Assembly (NCBI RefSeq): GCF_029784165.1
Contig: NC_073695.1
Span: 54,209,967 to 54,273,966 of the forward strand
Direction of reading: 5' to 3'
Source of the DNA: Wyeomyia smithii
Lineage: Eukaryota; Arthropoda; Insecta; Diptera; Culicidae
Length of the DNA: 64,000 bases
A program made the position numbers and the translations under genes. Position 1 is the stretch's first letter. Every line of letters starts with the position of its first letter. The notes under the pieces are model-generated. The model worked only from the letters and a program-made list of their open reading frames with translations. It had not been told where the DNA came from and made no database searches. This document shows, piece by piece, positions 1 through 11,334 of this stretch.

Positions 1-178
1 CGGCGACCGGTGAGAAACGACTGAAACCATTGTAAGAGATTTCCAGTAATCCTGAGCATGTCAAGTTTTGCGATGGCTACGCGGTGGTTTAGTTTATCAA
101 AGACAGCTGTCAAGTCAGTGTAGATGACGTCCGTCTGAGCACGTTTCGACATACTTTCTCTCCGAAGTCTGGTACAAA
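1..178 (-). pseudogene. Jockey-clade non-LTR retrotransposon, reverse transcriptase fragment
   Basis: Read on the minus strand, this edge fragment encodes VIYTDLTAVFDKLNHR followed by LLQWFQSFLTGR, the palm-domain region around RT motif A (the Asp of YTDL) in Jockey-type elements. The reading frame runs off the left edge of the window and is lost near 165-178, so this is a partial copy. No endonuclease, YADD motif or 3' tail is present. It resembles the better preserved Jockey-like RT at 31.5-33.6 kb (VIYTDLKAVFDRIDHK), so both probably belong to related families. Confidence 0.8.
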
Positions 179-324
179 AGAAAACAAACAGAAATTTCAA
201 CTTCATTTTTCTTCCTAAAACAGTAAGGGGTGTTACGGGCAATTTTTTTTTTTTTTTCAATAAAAAATGACACCATGTTTCTTTTTTAATGTAATTCGAG
301 AATATGAAAAATATTCACTCAAGC

Positions 325-1215
325 TTTCTTTCTAGCGAATACGAATTGCCGGACTGCTTCCAGCAAGTTTTGTACAGCCTTGGTCACTTTGTTCGCCAAT
401 TCAACCTTTAACCTTGAACTGCATCTCACTGACAACTGTATTTCGTGTCTTTTTGAGGTTCCGCTTGACGATAGCTCAATATTTCTCTATAGAGCGGAGC
501 TCTGGTGTGTTGGGAGGGTTCATGTCCTTTGGCACCACCTGGACGTTGTTCGCGGCATATCACTCCATAGCCATTTTCCGTAATGGCCAGATTCCAAATC
601 TGACCAAAACAGAACGGAACAACTGTGTTGCTTTAGGAAAGGTAACAGACGTTTTTTCAGGCACTCCTGCACGGAAATTTCCTGCTTGACGGAACCTTTC
701 GCGAAGAAAATGACGGCCCGCCACACAAGATTTTTTTTTGCAAACACCAACAGTTTAATGTGTTTGAAAACCTCTTCCACTTTTCTTCTTCAAGTTGCTG
801 TATAATATTCCTGTCCAGGAAGCTGTTTGAAGCCTGCCTTGATGTAACTTTTATCATCCTGTACCACGCAATGAAACTTCGTCAGCATCTCCGCATACAG
901 CTTTCGAGATCGTTGTCTGGCCGACATGTTTTGCTTATCGTCGCGATTTGGAGTCACCACCCTTTTTTGTAAGCCGACAGCCTGGCTCGTTTTTTAGACC
1001 GATTCACAGTTTCAGACGACATTCCCAGCTTGTTTGCGACATCTCGGACGGAAAAATTGGGGTTCCACTTGAATCTGCAGGCCACTCGCCGATTTTACGG
1101 CCTTATGATTTCGATTTCTCTCCGGATCCTGTCTTCCTGGCAGTCGATAAACGTTCTCCAAACACTCATATTACGATGGTGACGATTGATTTGCCCACAT
1201 TCAACAAATTTTCCA
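325..1215 (-). pseudogene. DD37-type Tc1/mariner (ITmD37E-like) transposase relic
   Basis: Minus-strand reading in shifting frames gives transposase pieces in the expected order: VEEVFKHIKLLVFAKK-like residues, then LPFLKQHSCSVLFWSDL (second catalytic Asp block), then the C-terminal block NPPNTPELRSIEKYW (third acidic block). This wording is typical of the mosquito ITmD37E/DD37D group of the IS630-Tc1-mariner superfamily, a cut-and-paste DNA transposase. Frameshifts separate the blocks and a stop follows the C-terminal block, so the copy is dead. No clear terminal inverted repeats were found. The exact subfamily is inferred from motif wording. Confidence 0.75.
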
Positions 1216-1763
1216 CCTTGACGTGTGAGTAGTTCGTATTTTCGCGATGCACGAGCTAAATTTTTAAGCATTCCCAATCAAAAGAGCATAACTAAAAACA
1301 GCATAACTAAAAAATTACAAAATTCTATCAACGCGAGATATAAGTAACATATCTTGATACAATTTTGTATTTTTCCATATAACTTTGACAACAAAATAGA
1401 ATATGAATGAGTTATAATAACAAAAACTGTAATGAAGTAGTTCTGAAACAAGTCTAACTAATTTCTCGTTTTCATCAAAACCAGCTGTTTCTAACAATGT
1501 TTGTTATTGTATTGTTTTATATACTATCTCATTTTGTTAGAAAGCTGATACATTAGAAACAAATTTTGATTTGTATTTGATACTAGTAGAATCATTTCTG
1601 TTATAATTTCTGTTATTTTAACACCTAACGGGATCAAATTGAAAACACAGCCTGTAAGGTTTTTCCCGTAACAAACTAACAGCTTCTGTTACATTTTTGT
1701 TTTTTCTTTTCGATCGGGTTGTTTATTTTGCTTCGATGCCATTTTCACAACTGAAGAGTAAAT

Positions 1764-2064
1764 CAGAGATGCCAGATGTTTTTCAAAAATGTCTGCATCT
1801 GCGACTGCTCGAAAAACCGAAAAAAATCTCCTCGAAATCTGAAAAAAAAAAATCTATCCGTGTTTCAAAAATAAGTTCACGCAGGCAAAAGTCTGTAAAA
1901 ATCTGCACACATTTTGATAAAATCTGCGCAAATATAAGGAGACTCTGACAAAAATCTGCAGAAACTTTGCAAAAAACTGCAAATATCTGTGAATCGATAA
2001 AAATCTGTACGTGAACTCTAAAAATCAGCGTTTTGCAGACAAATCTGCACATCTGGTATCCCTG
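1764..2064. mobile_element. Non-autonomous hAT-like MITE (301 bp) with 8-bp target duplication
   Basis: The left end CAGAGATGCCAGATGT and the reverse complement of the right end, CAGGGATACCAGATGT, match at 14 of 16 positions, giving terminal inverted repeats that start with CA as in hAT elements. Flanks are GAGTAAAT (1756-1763) and GAGTAAAA (2065-2072), a 7/8 match of the 8-bp length expected for hAT. The interior is AT-rich and built from repeated AAATCTG(C/T) units, with no transposase. Short open frames over it are by-products of this repetition. Confidence 0.85.
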
Positions 2065-2072
2065 GAGTAAAA

Positions 2073-2409
2073 TTCAAAAACAAACATAAGGCATGAGGCT
2101 ATAGACCATCGCACAGTGACGTCACGCACCTGAGTTTGCCAGCTACTGGTAACTTTGTTTACTTTCGAATTATGCAGTTTCGTTCTCAATTATAGCATAT
2201 CATTCAAATTGTGACCAAACTGACCTTTAAATGTTGTGCGTGAGATACCAGTAGACTAAGAACAAATGTAAATTGAACTGCATTTCCACTACGCACACGG
2301 ATGCACGATCAGAAAAAAAAATTTCAAAACGAAAACAAAGTTACCACTAACTGTCAAAAAAGTGAGGTAGAAGAGATAGGCTATACACACAAATCTTTAA
2401 AATGAGGGA
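2073..2409. other. No gene seen
   Basis: AT-rich sequence between the hAT MITE and the modular repeat. No coding frame, splice-site pair or repeat structure was recognised. Confidence 0.4.
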
Positions 2410-4700
2410 TGTTAAGGTTTTTTGCCTTTCTCCTAGATAGGTATAGCAATCACTGGAAAAACCAAAGGTATAAAAGTGTCGAATCTCGTATATCAATCGA
2501 CTTAGTTTGACGAGCTGAGCATTTTCTGTATGTGTGTGTGTGTGTGTGTGTGCGTATGTGTGTGTGTGTGTATGTGTGTGTGTAACGCTCTCCCAATCTC
2601 ACTCGATTTTCTCAGAGATGGCTGGACCGATCTTCATGAAATTAATTGCAAATGAGAGGTCTAGTTTTCCCATAAGACTCTATTGAATTTCATTGCAATC
2701 GGATTTTTAGTTTAGAGGTTATGTTCAAAAATGTGAAAATCACGAAACCTCATTATCTCAGAAACTACTCAACCGATTTTAACAAAATTGGTTTTAAATG
2801 AATGAGCTATTAAAAAAACCCTTAACTTTTGAGTTTCATGAAGATTGAACGTGCGGTTCAGAAGTTATTTAAAGAACGTGTTCTGGAGAGTGTTTAATCT
2901 CACTCATGTTTCGCAGAGATGGCTGAACTGAGTGTCAAATGAAAAGTTTGGCTTTTTTACAGGTTCCCATTTTATTTGACTATAATCGTATTTTTTTTTC
3001 AACCGTTATGTATTAAATTATAAAAACAACGGAAGTCTTTTATCTCAAAGAACACACGACTTATTTGAACATATCTAGTGTCCTTTGAACAGGTTGTCTT
3101 TCAAACTCACAAGTAAGAAATTTCATAGCAATTTGATATGTGGTTCAAAAGTTATGAAAAGAAGCGAAATTCAAAGACTATTAAAAACTGTAACTGCTTT
3201 GATCAAAACATATGGCATCAACAAAATTTAAATTTGGTATTATGCTATTCGTACGTTCCCGGTATGGCTCGTGATTGAAGTGTACGAAATTCAAAGTCAT
3301 TTCTTTTATTTCGCTATTTCTTCACCACGAATATTTTACTCCTAATTAATATTTTTTTTAACTTTTTGCCTTTCTCCTAGAAAGGTATAGCAATCACTTG
3401 CAAAACCGAAGATATGAAAGTACTCCAAAGGGCCGAATGGCATATATCACTCGACTCAGTTCGACGAGCTGAGCATTTTCTGTATGTGTGTGTGTGTGTG
3501 TGTGTATGCAGATTTTTATTTTCACTCACTTTTCTCAGAGATGGCTGGACCGATTTTAATGAAACTATATGCAAATGAATGTTCTAGTTGCCCCATAAGA
3601 CCCTATTAAATTTCATTGTAATTGGATTTTTATTTCAGAGGTTTTGTTTAAAAATGTAGAAATCACGAAACATCAATATCTCAGAAACCACACAACCGAT
3701 TCAAAAGTTATGAAAAGAAACGTCTTCTGAAGACTGTTTAATTTCACTAATGTTTCTCAGAGATGGCTGGACCGATTTCCACAAAATCAGTGTCATACAA
3801 AAGGTCTAGTTACCCCATAAGACCCTATTGATTTTTTTGCAATCGGACTATTACTTTGCCTAATATGTTTAAAAATGTGAAATCTAGCTATGAAAAGAAA
3901 CATATTTCGAAGAATACATAAACTCACTCACTTTTCTCAGAGATGGCTGAACCGATTTTCACGAAATAAGTGTCAGATGAAAGTTCTAGCTGACTCATGA
4001 CACCCTATTGAATTTACTGTAATCGAACTGTAACTTCGTCTGTAATGTACCGAATTGTGAAAATCACGAAACTTCATTATCTCAGAAAGTACACAACCGA
4101 TTTATTCAATAGTATTATCAGATGAACGGGCTAGTTAAGGGTTAACTAATGAATTATAATTTAACACGTAGTTTCAAAGTTTGGCTGCCCTATACCTTCC
4201 CATTTTATTCGATTATAATCGAACTAAGCAACCGTTATGTATTAAATTGGTAATAAAACAACGAAAGTCTATTATCTCAAAGATTACACGACTTATTTAA
4301 ACATTACTAGTGTCATACGAACGAGTCATCTCTCAAACTTACAAATAACAAACTTCATAACAATTTGATATGTGGTTCAAAAGTTATAGAGAAAAGAAAT
4401 TCAAAGGCTATTTAAAACTATACCGGCTTTGTTAATATATGTGGTCACAATATAATTTAAATGTGCTATCGTACCATTTGAATGTTCCCGGTATCGCTAG
4501 TGATTGAATTGTTCGCAATTAAGAATCATTACTTTTATTTCGCTATTTATTGAGCATTACTTTACGTCAAATTTCATATTTTATGCTTATATTACAACAT
4601 CATAATTTTAGAACCAAAAAAGTGAATACACATTTATTGGATTGAAGCGTTCATGTAAATCTATTTTTACAAATAATAAGTTTGAATGAGAAAGGCTGGG
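2410..4700. repeat. Modular interspersed repeat with two head modules and several satellite-like submodules
   Basis: Two copies of a head module begin GCCTTTCTCCTAGA(T/A)AGG followed by TATAGCAATCACT, at about 2417 and 3367 (period about 950 bp). Each runs through GACGAGCTGAGCATTTTCTG into a (TG)n tract (2527-2583 and 3485-3506). Between and after them, a submodule containing CTCAGAGATGGCTG(G/A)ACCGAT recurs at about 2612, 2916, 3535, 3757 and 3937. The right boundary contains GAGAAAGGC (about 4689), inverted to the GCCTTTCTC of the head modules, so the whole may be a foldback or TIR-type element. No protein is encoded. Confidence 0.7.
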
Positions 4701-5980
4701 TCTGACCGACAGGTGGATTAATTTAGGTTTTTTAATAAACGATAAAAATAATAAGGCAAATTGAAGTTGACCAATTTTTATATTCTGGTAAATGCATGTG
4801 TTCACATTTCTGATGTGGTGTTTTAAGTGTTTTCATCAGATCACCTGTTTTTAAGAGTTGGTGATATGAAGAACATAAAAATGATTATATTAATAATTCT
4901 ATGGAATTATGTTTCATCATGAAAAATTTAAAAATCTGGAAACGATGTACTAACAATAATGATGCAATGACAGTATGTGTGTATGTATGTTTTAAATCAA
5001 GAAAGGCTCATTTTTTCATATTTCGGAACTATTTTTTTCCTGTTTTTTTTTTTTTTTTTTTGTAAATTTGAGTTTGTTTTGGAGTTATCTCATTCAGTTT
5101 TCAATTCAATCTAAGATCTCATAATCATCTGATCTTATAATTGTCTGAAATTTATTCTACTGGCAACCTTTTCTTAGCCTGAAATGCCAATTGTCTTGCG
5201 TTCCTAAGTCTAAACACTCCACAGCGTTTTGAAAGATTTCCTTATTTCTCTGCAAGTCGCCTTTGAGGGCCTTTAAGACTAATTTTGGTAACATTTGCTG
5301 ACCTCTCACCGGTGATTCTGGGCTGAATATGGCCAAATTATTATCACAGGTTTTTCAGGCTTTCGGAACGTTTTTCAGTAATTGATATTATAACATGCAA
5401 CCGTTTTATAAGCTCAATTTTTGTTGCTTATCTCTTGGCTTTTGCAAAGAATTCTGAGTGCGTTCGACAAACTTTTTTTTGTCTGAGATATTTTTGGAGA
5501 TTTACAACTGGATGTGGGTTTTATTTTGGAATTATAACCATATCCAACGTTTCTCTTAGCCTAAAAAAATCGGCATCATTTGGAATGATTGTCTTTTCTT
5601 CTTCCGTTTTAGAAGTTTTCCTCGTTGATTATGAACTCAATTCTCACTCTTCGTAGACTTTCCCAGACATTTTTTACTCAAAATTGATAGTTGAACTTTT
5701 GACAACTTTGGGCGTATATTTTCAGGTTCCGATTCTGAGTTCTGTTCGGGACTACTTTTGAGATACTCTTCTTGCTTATTCTTGTCCATATGTGGAAAAT
5801 TATTTATTTTTTATTGATTGTTTATTTTCTTACCTTTTCTGGAGTTTACCAGCGAATCTAAGATTCTGGAAAAGTACTAGAATTCTACCCTAACTAATGT
5901 TGCTAGATAAATGATTTAAAATGCAAGCATTCTGATAAAGGAAACCAAAACTTTGCTTTTTATATAAAACCCACTTGGGA
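4701..5980. other. T-rich non-coding stretch
   Basis: Strongly T-biased on the plus strand, with T runs near 5041-5061. A short open frame at 5435-5656 has low-complexity, hydrophobic composition and no recognisable family; it is probably chance. The bias reverses to A-rich just downstream. Confidence 0.4.
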
Positions 5981-5984
5981 CTTT

Positions 5985-7985
5985 CAAAAACAGCTATTGT
6001 TTTCATAGAAAAAAGATGAAATTCTGCAGATATATACTCATGTTATGCATCGAAGCTCAGCGAAAAAAAGCAACAACAACTAATCACTGAATCACAGTGT
6101 AGAAAATATTCGTTTCGAAAGTTGCAATTATTCTAACTAACCGAACACACATACAATTGCAAGCAATGCTCGATCAGGAAACAAACTGACTACTACTGTA
6201 ACTCAGTGAAAAACACAAAGCCAAAAAATAAAAGAAAAAACAGTAGTAATCTGAAATCAATATTCTGGCAACGCAAGCATATAGTACGCATTAAAGACAA
6301 AAATGTAAATTTGTTGCAAAAAAAACAAAACCTAATGTTCTAAGAACCAAAAACCAGAAAACAAATAACTAAATCGGCTTAGATAACCGTTAGCAATCAA
6401 TTAAATCGATTTATTATTATACTTGAACTATACAACCAGGAAAAAAAGCAAGCCGACGACGAATCTCGGAGGCGGATCAAAAATTTGGAATATCCTGTAG
6501 GCGGAAATGTACGCAGCATCTTTTAAAATCGCAAAAGTCGGAAATTTTGTATTGTAAGTGTACGTGATCTTTCGAAGCACTGCACACAGCTCAAGTGGCC
6601 GACTGAACGATTTGGTTTCTTTTAGGGTGCAAAACTAATGTTAATTAACTGAACAAATGAAACACGGTTTATATACTCAATTAAAGCAGGAGCGGTAAAT
6701 AAAATAGTAGCTCAATTTGTACGGAACATTGTTAAACAAAGCACAGATTCATAGTGTGGGGATTGTTTGAAATAAGGACGACATCTTGTAGTGGTTAGTG
6801 GAACGAATGGAAAAGACATTTTCGTAAGAAAATCAATGAAACTACAAAAAATAGACAACAAAAAGTGTTACCTAAAAAAAAATAACTGTCACTTATATTA
6901 ATGGAGAGTTTTTAACGAAGAAAATAAAACGAGGTCAAGGTGTCTACTAAAACTAGCAGCAAGCACAAGCTAAGCCACAGTTACCAACAGGTTGGAAATT
7001 AAAATAAAATAAATTATAATAATAAATCTAACAATAAAGTCAACAAAAGAAAAATATGAATTGTATAAATCGACACAGCATAGGTGATATTTTTCTTACT
7101 AGGCAGACCAAACAAATGTTTCGTTATTTGCAAACACAAACGCATCCTGAAACACTTGGAAACCCATAACCATTGCTTGAGCCGCAGCTTAAAATTAACG
7201 CAATAATTCTCTCGTCACTCCATCTCTTGTAGCCACTAGGGGCCGTAAAGTACGAATTTAATACCAACAACTCTCAACGCTTTTCTCGGAACCAACAAAC
7301 AGAAATATTCACCCAAGAAAGTAGATTTTTTTCTATTTTTCCAAGCTCTATTTTCGTAATCACTCAGCAGAAAGACGATCAACCAAATTTTGAAGATTTT
7401 TATTCACAAACGAAACGTTTTTTCAAAATATTTTCCTAATAGAAACGAATCGAATTGTGTCACGGCGTGTCAAGTGAATTTTTGTCATTTCATATTCTGC
7501 GGAGGAAATAAATTTGCCCCGAAAAAAAACGGTATTAGTTGTTCAATGGAGCAACCCTGTTAGAAACGATTTTCCGAGGCAATATGAAACTCGCTGACAA
7601 TGAAATACCCAAACTCAAAACAAAACCGAAAACTCAGACAATTGTAATATCAACCAAAGTTCTTTTAAGCGATCAATTTATAGCAAATAGTCGAAGACAG
7701 TCGATCCCTTGGATAAATTAGAGACGAAGTTCTGGAAGACGGCGAAAGCCGACAATGAATGTCAATCAAATCGCCACAGCAGGAATCTACAGACAAACAA
7801 ACACACACACACACACACAGACACAAGAAAAAACGAGTTTGGGAATACAAGGAAAAACTAGTTGAAAGTGGAAGAAAAAATAAACTAGAAGAGAAAACTA
7901 ATGTAAAATTTAATTGTAATGTTTTGTAACATATTATTATGAGAAGAAAATGAGACAGATGTTTTTATGGTTAAATATATAGTAT
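5985..7985 (+). other. A-rich, T-poor 2-kb segment, possibly an untranslated transcript region
   Basis: For about 2 kb the plus strand is strongly enriched in A over T (many short A runs and CAAACA/AACAAA words), ending near 7985. This asymmetry is common in long insect 3' UTRs and non-coding exons. A potential AATAAA lies near 7878. No long coding frame is present, and a (CA)n microsatellite sits at about 7800-7820. Transcription is inferred only from composition; an old, diverged A-rich repeat is the alternative. Confidence 0.3.
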
Positions 7986-8483
7986 TCCAAAATTGTTATT
8001 CAGCTTCCAAAATAACTCAAACTTGCCTGATCGATTGACGCGTGAAATATCACATAGTTTAAATTTGAATGTATTAGTTTTTCATTATTTTGGTCGCAGG
8101 AATAAGTTTTTCAATATTTCCCTCGCCGCCGCTTCATCACTCCGAGAAGTCTCTTTCTACGTTGAATTTTTATTCAACAGCCCATTTTCACGAAGTTAAA
8201 CGCAGCTGTCATATTTTTAATACAGGTGATAAATTACTGAAGTACCTTGATATCACGATTTATGGCATAGCAATGTATATTTGAGCACATTTCAACAGCT
8301 TGACAGGTCCCACGTGAAATATGCAGCGGGAAAGCAGCGGCATGGTCAGTTACCCTTTTTGCGTAACTAATATTTATTCCGGAATTATTTTATTTGATCG
8401 TACATTGAGATTATTTAAAATTCATTATATCTCATATTTTTAATCTTTGATTATTTGAAAATTCCAATATCAATCATAGTTAG

Positions 8484-8800
8484 GGCCCGTTCCTAAACCA
8501 CGTCGTCAAATTTTTATCTCTTTTTATACCCCCCGTGGTCTTTCGTGGTCTTTTGGCCAACGCACCCCCCCCCCCCCTTCCTCCTTGCGACATCAACCAC
8601 GTGGTCTTTTCATATGTCAAGTGCCAAAAATTCAAAAATTGGCTCAAATTTTTTTACATTTTTATTATTAAACTTTCAGTACATGCTATATTTCTAAAAT
8701 GCAAAAGCTTCATCCTTGACTTGGGGGCAACAATAAATTATGAGTCAGGAAAAAAGACCACGTGGTCATTTCGTGAAACCCCCCCTGAGTTCATTTTTTT
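8484..8800. repeat. Fragment of GGGCCGTTC-type mosquito MITE with CACGTGGTC modules
   Basis: It starts with GGGCCCGTTCCTAAACCACG and carries internal inverted copies of ACCACGTGGTCTTTT (about 8596) and AAAAGACCACGTGGT (about 8755), plus a C homopolymer (8566-8577). This wording matches an abundant class of foldback-like elements in Aedes genomes that begin GGGCCGT. The right terminal repeat was not found, so the copy is partial. Confidence 0.5.
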
Positions 8801-8849
8801 TTCACCTATATCAAAAAGTTTTATTTGCGACCTCATGAAAATCAAAAAA

Positions 8850-8966
8850 TCTGTATGAATCTGTATTATTTCCAGAAAATCTGTAATCTGTATATACAGA
8901 TATCTGCATAAAATATACGTCAAAAATCTATATAAATACAGATAAATCTGTATATGTGGCATCACT
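8850..8966. mobile_element. Truncated end of a hAT-like MITE
   Basis: On the minus strand the sequence begins CAGTGATGCCACATATACAG, closely resembling the end of the hAT MITE at 20577-21198 (CAGTGTTGCCACATTTTCAT). The interior repeats AATCTGTA units as in the other hAT MITEs here. The opposite end and a target duplication could not be found, so it is called a fragment. Confidence 0.55.
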
Positions 8967-9244
8967 GGTTCGGCCAGCCCTATCACCGGCACTCAATTTG
9001 CGGTTGCACTCCCACGCACACCTGTAGAAGAAAATCGATCAACAACAAGAGTGGTATACACATTTTAGAAATGGGTGAGCGTAAGCGAAAGTCTAGCAAC
9101 AGAAAAGTATGTACATTGTAGGTAAATACATGCAAAGAAAATTTGTTGCGAGGATAAAGAGGATAAAAGCACCACGTACTAGTCCCGAAGTTTTCTACCA
9201 GATGTCACGTCCTAGAAATCCACTTATCATATAATATCCTGTCA

Positions 9245-9345
9245 TGTGGGGCCGTTCAATAATTACGTAAGCATATTTTTCCACTTTTTTCACCCTTCCT
9301 TCCTCCCATGTAAGATAGCGTAAGAAAATTGCGTACACCGTCGGC
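9245..9345. repeat. GGGCCGTTC-type MITE end fragment
   Basis: The string GGCCGTTCAATAATTACGTA is a typical left end of a short mosquito MITE class. No matching inverted end was found nearby, so this is probably a solitary terminus. Confidence 0.4.
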
Positions 9346-9581
9346 AGAGTTATGGACCTAGTAAATTGGGAATGCATCATTTGGCCTATTTAAGAGCTTC
9401 ATCAGATAATAAACAGACATTTAGTTTGATATTAAATTGAACAACTGAAAATTGAAGAACACAAATGAATATTTGAAGAGTTAATATTTTCTCGTTTTGC
9501 GCTATAATCCAAAGTTAATTATCTTCATCTACATGCATACTCTTACTACCTATTATTACGTGTTTGCGTCGCTTAGTGTTT

Positions 9582-9743
9582 GGCTACGGTTATTCAGAAC
9601 GCAAATAACGGCGCGATGCGATTCGGCAAGACGAAATTTGTTGAAATATATAGCTCTACTTCGACCTAAAGAAGAGCTGTACATTTCACCACGGTAAGGC
9701 GAATCGCATCGCGCTGTCATTCACGTTCTGCATAATCGTAGCC
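9582..9743. mobile_element. Near-perfect palindromic MITE (162 bp)
   Basis: The left arm starts GGCTACGGTTATTCAGAACG and continues through GGCGCGATGCGATTCGGC. The reverse complement of the right arm starts GGCTACGATTATGCAGAACG and continues through AGCGCGATGCGATTCGCC. Arms of about 46 bp pair with roughly seven mismatches, and pairing continues inward (AGCTCTACTTC against GAAGAGCT). The whole unit is one hairpin with almost no loop and no coding capacity. Flanks are T-rich (TGTTT / TTTGTT) without a clear duplication. Confidence 0.75.
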
Positions 9744-10298
9744 TTTGTTCCGTTCCCGTTTAATGATGTCGTATTAAATGTGCATATTACAATTCGGCAG
9801 GAGTTCACTTCTCATTTGCACAAAATGTAAAAATATTCAATGAACTTCATTCAAAATATCAAACAAAAAGAAATTACAATACTGCCAATGAACGGTCAAC
9901 GTTTATTTACTAGAAAAAATGACTGACACGCAAGCAGCCGGGTTATCTTTCTTGTAAAAGTATTCTACTTTAACCTTGCGGTCGTGGCTTTGCATACAAC
10001 CTTCCTGTGATTTTTTTTCTTTCTGAACTTAGGCTGATACAAATTTGGAATAGTTTTTATGTCCACGGTTATCAAAGTTTGCTAAGGGGAGGGCAAAAAA
10101 TAAATAATTTTTTCATTTTTTTTTCCTACTTTTGACACAGACCATTGGTGATCCATACAGCCAATGTTGTAAAGTTTCAAATGTCAAGAGACAAGCGCGA
10201 GGCAACTTATTATTATTGATTAATCAAAATTGATATAGAGTATTACGTGAATCATTTTAAATGATTACGAGTAGCTCAAACGTTTACTTTTATTTCTT
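9744..10298. other. No gene seen
   Basis: AT-rich intergenic sequence up to the 3' end of the RNase H relic. No coding frame or repeat structure was recognised. Confidence 0.4.
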
Positions 10299-10985
10299 CT
10301 AGGTATTCAGTGATTTGTTTGTACTCTTTGTGAATTTTTCTCTTAAGAACCGGCAGAAAGGCTGCTTTATTTTGCAATATTGGATGTTTTGGCGGATAAA
10401 ATTATATTGTGTGCATTCGTATAAGATGTGTATGATATTTTCTTCAATGTTGCAAGTGTTACATAGTCCTGTTTGTATTAAGTTTCAGCTATGAAGTCTT
10501 TCTTTAGTTGCGGTATGAAAAGTCCTGATTCGTGAAATTTGAACAATTTGTTTTGTGTTGAGGGGCATTTTGTGAAACCATGGTGTCAACTGAACCTTAT
10601 CCATTATTTCAAAATGTTTTTTCCCTTTGTCTTCTGATACTAGTTTGTAAAGTCTGTTCCACTCTTCCAGTTGTTCATTTTTGCTAGTTACTATTATGTC
10701 ACTAAGGGTCAGTCCATACGGTTCAACTGAAGAACGTTCCAAGCTCATTTTGGCTGCCTTATCAGCTCTCTCGTTGCCAATAATACCAACATGGCTTGGA
10801 ATCCATTGAACCGTTACCTTCTCTAGGTTCATGGTTGAAATGAAATTTAGTATTTCGTTTACAATGTAATTATCTTTGTCATGCTCGTTAAGAAGTAGTT
10901 CACAACTACTCAAAGCATTATTATCATTATTAATCATTTGGCTTGCATTTTGATGACACTTTCACTGTCACTGGACTTGTTTGTT
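10299..10985 (-). pseudogene. Non-LTR retrotransposon C-terminal RNase H and zinc-finger fragment
   Basis: Minus-strand translation gives SSDSESVIK (catalytic Asp region), then VTVQWIPSHVGIIGNERADK (His and Asp of the RNase H active site, about 10780-10840). After one frameshift near 10485 it continues with CNTCNIEENIIHILYEC, a Cys-Cys-His-Cys tail typical of I/R1/LOA-group retrotransposons. A stop codon lies at 10299-10301. RNase H removes the RNA strand after target-primed reverse transcription. The copy is 5'-truncated just before the second catalytic Asp block and is not functional. The exact clade is uncertain. Confidence 0.8.
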
Positions 10986-11295
10986 GCTAAATTAAGCATT
11001 TACGCTGTCGAAAAGTCAATAATATTAATAAAACGGCTTGAACTTTTTTTTCTTCCACTTCCAATTTTCAACATTTTTGAAGGGGGGTGGGGGGGGGGTT
11101 AGGTTGACATAAAATGAAAATGAAATTTGTATCGGCCTTATTGAGAAAAAAAAACATTTCGGTGTTATAGTTACACCACAGACGTTCATCTTATTTTCTA
11201 AGGATGTGTAAAAAAATGCAACCGTTATTTAACTCTAAGTGGTAATGCTCCCGCTATGTGGCGCTCGCGTCACTGGCAAACCAAGCATTGATATC

Positions 11296-11334
11296 GATGA
11301 AATATCGATACTGCAATATTATCGATATTTCATC
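11296..11334. promoter_or_regulatory. Palindrome carrying two DRE-like TATCGATA sites
   Basis: The arms GATGAAATATCGATA (11296-11310) and TATCGATATTTCATC (11320-11334) are perfect 15-bp inverted repeats around a 9-bp loop. Each contains TATCGATA, the consensus bound by the insect factor DREF at housekeeping promoters. The palindrome lies about 2.2 kb upstream of the ANP32 start codon. Regulatory use is inference; it may instead be a degenerate element end. Confidence 0.4.

Noticed and set aside
2520..2585. (TG)n tract as a regulatory Z-DNA element
   Set aside because: It is a regular part of the modular repeat and recurs in the second copy, so no site-specific role is implied.
5435..5656. 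73-codon plus-strand frame
   Set aside because: Low-complexity hydrophobic sequence in T-rich DNA without family resemblance.
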